A stretch of DNA of 9,014 nucleotides from Pirellulaceae bacterium (GTDB lineage Bacteria; Planctomycetota; Planctomycetia; Pirellulales; Pirellulaceae). Below the pieces are notes generated by a model, which made no database searches, had not been told where the DNA came from, and was given only the letters and a program-made list of their open reading frames with translations. Positions 5,732 through 9,014 of the stretch are shown here, one piece after another (position 1 is the stretch's first letter; every line of letters starts with the position of its first letter). The stretch lies in assembly GCA_020846515.1 (NCBI GenBank), contig JADLDX010000977.1, forward strand, positions 1-9,014. Direction: 5' to 3'. Both the position numbers and the translations under genes were made by a program.

Positions 5732-7444
5732 CTAACGCTCCACGGTGCGCATGGAAACTTGTTCGGCTGTGGCGGCTTCGGCCATGGCCTGTCTGGCTTC
5801 CGTGTTCACCTTGGCAATCCGTTCCACATCGGCGCGAAAAATGTTAATAGCGATTAAGGGTACGACGCCAATCAAAATCGATAACACGGCCAGTGGTACA
5901 AAGACAGCCTTCTGGTCAAAACCCAGATCGTTGGACTGCAGTTGACCGGGCATTTCAGAACGCTTGCCCGCATCATACTTGCCAAACAGAATGTGTTGGG
6001 TCATGCGGAAGGCATACCACGCGCCCAGCACGACCCCCAATACGCCAATGCAGGTCAGCACAGGGTGGACGCTGATCATCGCCGTCAGGGCCAGTAGTTC
6101 GCCGACAAAGTTATTCAAGCCAGGCGTGCCTGCACCAGCCACGACAAAGAACACCAGGAAAAACGCCAGCCTTGGATAATGACCAGCCAGACCACGACTG
6201 CCTTCATCCCAACGCGTACTTCCACGTCGCACGACCAGGCAAGCCATCAACAGAAACATAGCGGCGGTGGTCAAGCCGTGGTTGAACATTTGCAGTGTAG
6301 CACCGGCCAGACCCTCGACATTCAGAGCAAACATCCCGAGCGTAATAAATCCAACGTGGGAGAGACTGCTATAGGCCATCAGCAATCGCAAGTCGGTCTG
6401 GGCCAAAGCGGCCATGGCGCCATAGACAATCGCGACTGCACCCAAGGTTCCCAATATGACAGCACCGTAGCTGGACACCGCGTTGGGCACCAGCGGCAGG
6501 GCCAATCGCATAAATCCGAACAGGCCAAGTTTCAGAACGACCGCAGCCAGAAAGGCGCTGCATGTGGGATGAGCCGCACCATAGGTTGTGGGCAACCAGG
6601 TGTGCAAAGGAAGTACGGCTGTCTTGATACCCAAGCCCAACACGAGCAACGCAAAGATCCACGTTTGCTTGAAGGCTTGGTCCGATTGGCCGACCGTCTC
6701 GGCGGCGCGTTGCGAAAGTTCACTGAAGCCAATCAACCACTCTTTTTCGGTGCCGTACAGGGCTGATATGCCCAGCAAAGCCAACACCATTGGGATACTG
6801 CCAGCCAAGGTATACAACACGAAACGTTTGGCCGCGGACGTGGCATCTTTATCACCCCAGCCAGCGATTAGCACGAACAGCGGGATCAGCACTAATTCAA
6901 AGCCGACGTAAAACAGTAACATGTCCATCGACATGAACACCAGCAGCATACAACCGGTGGCAATCAGCAACCAAGCCGCGAAATCGCTGCGATTGCGTTC
7001 AATGGTACTGCGAGCCACGACCAATACGCAGCTAGTGACCAACGTCGTCAGCAGAACCATGATGGCTCCGATGCCATCCAGGCCTAGCCGAAGTTGCCAA
7101 CCGTCAGGCGAAATTGAAGCATTGGCTGGTAATCGCAGTCGAAACCAATCTGGCGCAAATTCAATCTTGGGAACGATCGTAGGTGCGACTGTAGGAGCAG
7201 CATTGGCATCGCGTGGTGGAGCACCGGCAGCATCCGTCGCGCTGGCTTGCATCTCGTCAGCGCCTGGCGAAGGAAGATTAGCCACGCTAAACACCAACAA
7301 GACACTCAGCGCCAGACTGCCCAATGCAATCAACGTCGAGACGTTCTCGCTGACTGTCTCATGCAGCGAGCCACGCCGCGCCAGTAGCAGAATCAATCCA
7401 CCCAGCAGCGGCATGAGTATCAGCAGAGGAAGCAAGGCGCTCAT
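5732..7444 (-). CDS. nuoM: NADH-quinone oxidoreductase subunit M
   Basis: NuoM is the middle antiporter-like subunit of the complex I membrane arm. The protein is 570 aa, against about 510 in E. coli. The functional residues are all present: Glu183 in YVGFELVLIPLF (helix 5), Lys274 in LGIKTAVLPLHTWLP (helix 7), Lys305 in AVVLKLGLFGF (helix 8), and Glu449 in NNFVGELLAL (helix 12, where NuoM characteristically has Glu instead of Lys). RLLMAYSSLSHVGF and MFNHGLTTAAMF are further family signatures. Extra length comes from an Ala/Pro-rich hydrophilic stretch at about residues 57-100, between the second and third hydrophobic segments, and a polar C-terminal tail of about 30 residues. The frame opens one codon earlier with TTG at 7447, but ATG 7444 gives the usual start. 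The ribosome binding site is weak. nuoL lies 98 bp upstream on the same strand. Confidence 0.96.
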   Translation of the reverse strand: MSALLPLLILMPLLGGLILLLARRGSLHETVSENVSTLIALGSLALSVLLVFSVANLPSPGADEMQASATDAAGAPPRDANAAPTVAPTIVPKIEFAPDWFRLRLPANASISPDGWQLRLGLDGIGAIMVLLTTLVTSCVLVVARSTIERNRSDFAAWLLIATGCMLLVFMSMDMLLFYVGFELVLIPLFVLIAGWGDKDATSAAKRFVLYTLAGSIPMVLALLGISALYGTEKEWLIGFSELSQRAAETVGQSDQAFKQTWIFALLVLGLGIKTAVLPLHTWLPTTYGAAHPTCSAFLAAVVLKLGLFGFMRLALPLVPNAVSSYGAVILGTLGAVAIVYGAMAALAQTDLRLLMAYSSLSHVGFITLGMFALNVEGLAGATLQMFNHGLTTAAMFLLMACLVVRRGSTRWDEGSRGLAGHYPRLAFFLVFFVVAGAGTPGLNNFVGELLALTAMISVHPVLTCIGVLGVVLGAWYAFRMTQHILFGKYDAGKRSEMPGQLQSNDLGFDQKAVFVPLAVLSILIGVVPLIAINIFRADVERIAKVNTEARQAMAEAATAEQVSMRTVER

Positions 7445-7478
7445 CAAGAACTCGCAGTAAGGTGTAAGGTTGAAGGTG

Positions 7479-7534
7479 TTAGCAGTTAGCAGTTAGCAGT
7501 TAGCAGTTAGCAATTAGCATTAAGCATTAAGCAG
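7479..7534. repeat. Heptanucleotide tandem repeat, eight units, in the nuoL-nuoM gap
   Basis: Eight 7-bp units run in phase: four TTAGCAG (7479-7506), then TTAGCAA, TTAGCAT, TAAGCAT and TAAGCAG. The perfect copies are nearest nuoM and the degenerate ones nearest nuoL. The array fills more than half of the 98-bp gap between the nuoL stop codon and the nuoM start codon. Because 7 is not a multiple of 3, the minus strand carries TAA in every frame across it. Confidence 0.95.
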
Positions 7535-7542
7535 TGTGAACT

Positions 7543-9014
7543 TTACTGCATGATCGCGATGATCACGCAGACAACTAAGCCGACGGCCATCACTGCGGCA
7601 TAATTGGTTACGCCACCGGACTGCAGACGTCGCAAGTTTTGTCCAATGTTGGTTGGCAGCTTGACGACGTTGCGCCAAGCTTTATCGATAATGCCTACGT
7701 CGAAGGCGGCGACTAGCCAGCCGATACCTTCGAGCGGCTTTACGATCAGTGCTGAGTAAATCTCGTCGATGTAGAAGCGATTCACGCCAGCTTTGGCGAC
7801 TGCTTCCACGGGGGCACCCAGTGCGGCTGAGTTCAAGCGAATGGCTACGGTCCAGAAGGCGAAGGCCAAACCGGCTATCGCGATCGCGCTGCTGACAACC
7901 AGCATGAACCAACCATGTTCTTCATGACCAGGAGCGGGCAAGTAAGGCATGTGTTCGAAGAAGTGTTCCAACTTGCCGGTCGGCCCTAAAGCCAGACCCA
8001 AGCCCACACTACCCACGGCCAATACAGCCATCGGCCACAACATTCCGACGGTGGCTTCGTGTGGATGATCGCCAGCAGCCTTAGGGAACTTCTGAACGCC
8101 ATGGAACGTGCGGAAGTATGCGCGGAAGGTATATACGGCTGTGAAAAACGCAGTCAGCAAACCGATGATCAGCAGGATATTAAACGAGCCACCGAATTGC
8201 GACTGCTCAGCCGAGCGAGCCACCAGCGCTAAGATATTGTCCTTGCTCCAGAAACCAGCCAACAAGGGCAAGCCACCCAGGGCAGCAGCGCCAATGGCAA
8301 ACAGTAAATGTGTCTTGGGTAGCGCGCGACGCAGGCCGCCAAATTCTCGCATATCGATGACATCACCCATGGCATGCATCACGTTCCCAGCGCTCAAGAA
8401 CAAGAGTGCCTTGAAGAAGGCATGGGTTGCCAGGTGGAACATGGCAGCAATCACGGCTACCGACATAACGTCTTCGCCCGTGGCACCGCATCCGACGCCT
8501 AAGAACATGTAACCCAGTTGACTGACCGTCGAATAGGCCAGCACACGTTTGAGGTCATCTTGAAACAGAGCAATGGTAGCGGCCAACAAAGCCGTGATGC
8601 CACCAATCCAAGCGGTAGCCAATAAGACTTCCGGTGTAGCCACCAACAGGGGAGACATGCGGCACAGCAAGTAGACACCGGCTGTCACCATCGTAGCCGC
8701 GTGAATCAAAGCGCTAACCGGAGTGGGGCCTTCCATCGCGTCGGGCAACCAAACATGCAGCGGGAACTGAGCCGATTTGCCGATGGCACCAACCAACAAC
8801 AAGACGCTGACCACTGCCAGCAGTGTCGGCTGTTGCGAAGCCAACGCGGCGACCGTTTGTCCGCTGCAGATCACGCTGTAGTCCAAGCGACTGATCACAC
8901 CCGTGTCGGGACTGACCAAACCTACGCCGTACCACAGCAGCAAGATACCAAGCAAGAAACCACAGTCTGCAATCCGGTTCACAAGAAACTCTTTGGTAGC
9001 GGCTTTGGCAGCGG
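7543..9014 (-). CDS. nuoL: NADH-quinone oxidoreductase subunit L, N-terminal part outside the window
   Basis: NuoL is the distal antiporter-like subunit of the complex I membrane arm and carries the long lateral helix that runs along the arm. About 490 codons are visible. The frame stays open to the window edge (AAKAATKEFLVNRIADCGF in the first codons), so the GTG at 8982 is internal, not a start. Judged against about 610 residues in E. coli, some 170 N-terminal residues are missing, including the helix-5 glutamate. Visible signatures are GKSAQFPLHVWLPDAMEGP and ALIHAATMVTAGVYL (helices 7-8), THAFFKALLFLSAGN (the lysine equivalent to E. coli Lys342) and LLAGFWSKDNIL (equivalent to Lys399). 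At the C-terminus are RFYIDEIYSALIV and a final hydrophobic segment, fitting the lateral helix and its anchor. It is upstream of nuoM in the same transcription direction. Confidence 0.96.
   Translation of the reverse strand, partial: AAKAATKEFLVNRIADCGFLLGILLLWYGVGLVSPDTGVISRLDYSVICSGQTVAALASQQPTLLAVVSVLLLVGAIGKSAQFPLHVWLPDAMEGPTPVSALIHAATMVTAGVYLLCRMSPLLVATPEVLLATAWIGGITALLAATIALFQDDLKRVLAYSTVSQLGYMFLGVGCGATGEDVMSVAVIAAMFHLATHAFFKALLFLSAGNVMHAMGDVIDMREFGGLRRALPKTHLLFAIGAAALGGLPLLAGFWSKDNILALVARSAEQSQFGGSFNILLIIGLLTAFFTAVYTFRAYFRTFHGVQKFPKAAGDHPHEATVGMLWPMAVLAVGSVGLGLALGPTGKLEHFFEHMPYLPAPGHEEHGWFMLVVSSAIAIAGLAFAFWTVAIRLNSAALGAPVEAVAKAGVNRFYIDEIYSALIVKPLEGIGWLVAAFDVGIIDKAWRNVVKLPTNIGQNLRRLQSGGVTNYAAVMAVGLVVCVIIAIMQ

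Noticed and set aside
6179..6766. A 195-codon open frame on the plus strand, antisense to nuoM
   Set aside because: It is a shadow of the strongly conserved nuoM frame. Its translation is polar, Gln/His-rich and without family motifs.
8983..9014. GTG at 8982 as the true start of nuoL
   Set aside because: The upstream codons to the window edge continue the NuoL family sequence, so the gene runs off the window.

Overview
The window looks like chromosomal DNA from a planctomycete, probably of the Pirellula/Rhodopirellula type. The grounds are a ThiD2-ThiE fusion, split and loosely spaced nuo genes with weak Shine-Dalgarno sequences, moderate GC, and repeat-rich intergenic regions. This is inference from gene style, not a database match. 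All genes of known function are housekeeping or transport genes, and I see no coherent new defence or biosynthetic system. The unusual material is mostly in the intergenic DNA.

Layout. Positions 1-468 hold a decayed stretch: the window opens inside the ATPase core of a type I restriction HsdR-like protein, whose recognisable part stops near position 97. A tRNA-Arg(CCT) gene lies on the minus strand at 469-540. A ThiD2-ThiE fusion gene for thiamine phosphate synthesis runs on the plus strand (801-1829). It converges on an MFS transporter of the anion:cation symporter type on the minus strand (2018-3808), which carries an unusual C-terminal extension. Between these two convergent genes is a compact element of about 196 bp, with perfect 11-bp terminal inverted repeats and nested palindromes (1824-2019).

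Positions 4181-9014 carry the distal end of a respiratory complex I operon on the minus strand, in the order nuoL (partial, cut by the window edge), nuoM, nuoN. These encode the three antiporter-like proton-pumping membrane subunits. The genes are separated by 98 and 93 bp rather than overlapping. The nuoL-nuoM gap is largely a heptanucleotide tandem repeat. nuoN is followed, directly at its stop codon, by three full and one partial copy of a repeat of about 38 bp, with an inverted partial copy about 90 bp further on, just upstream of the MFS gene.

How the genes work together: NuoL, M and N sit side by side in the membrane arm of NADH:quinone oxidoreductase and couple electron transfer to proton translocation. 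The thiamine gene and the MFS gene have no visible functional link to the nuo operon or to each other.
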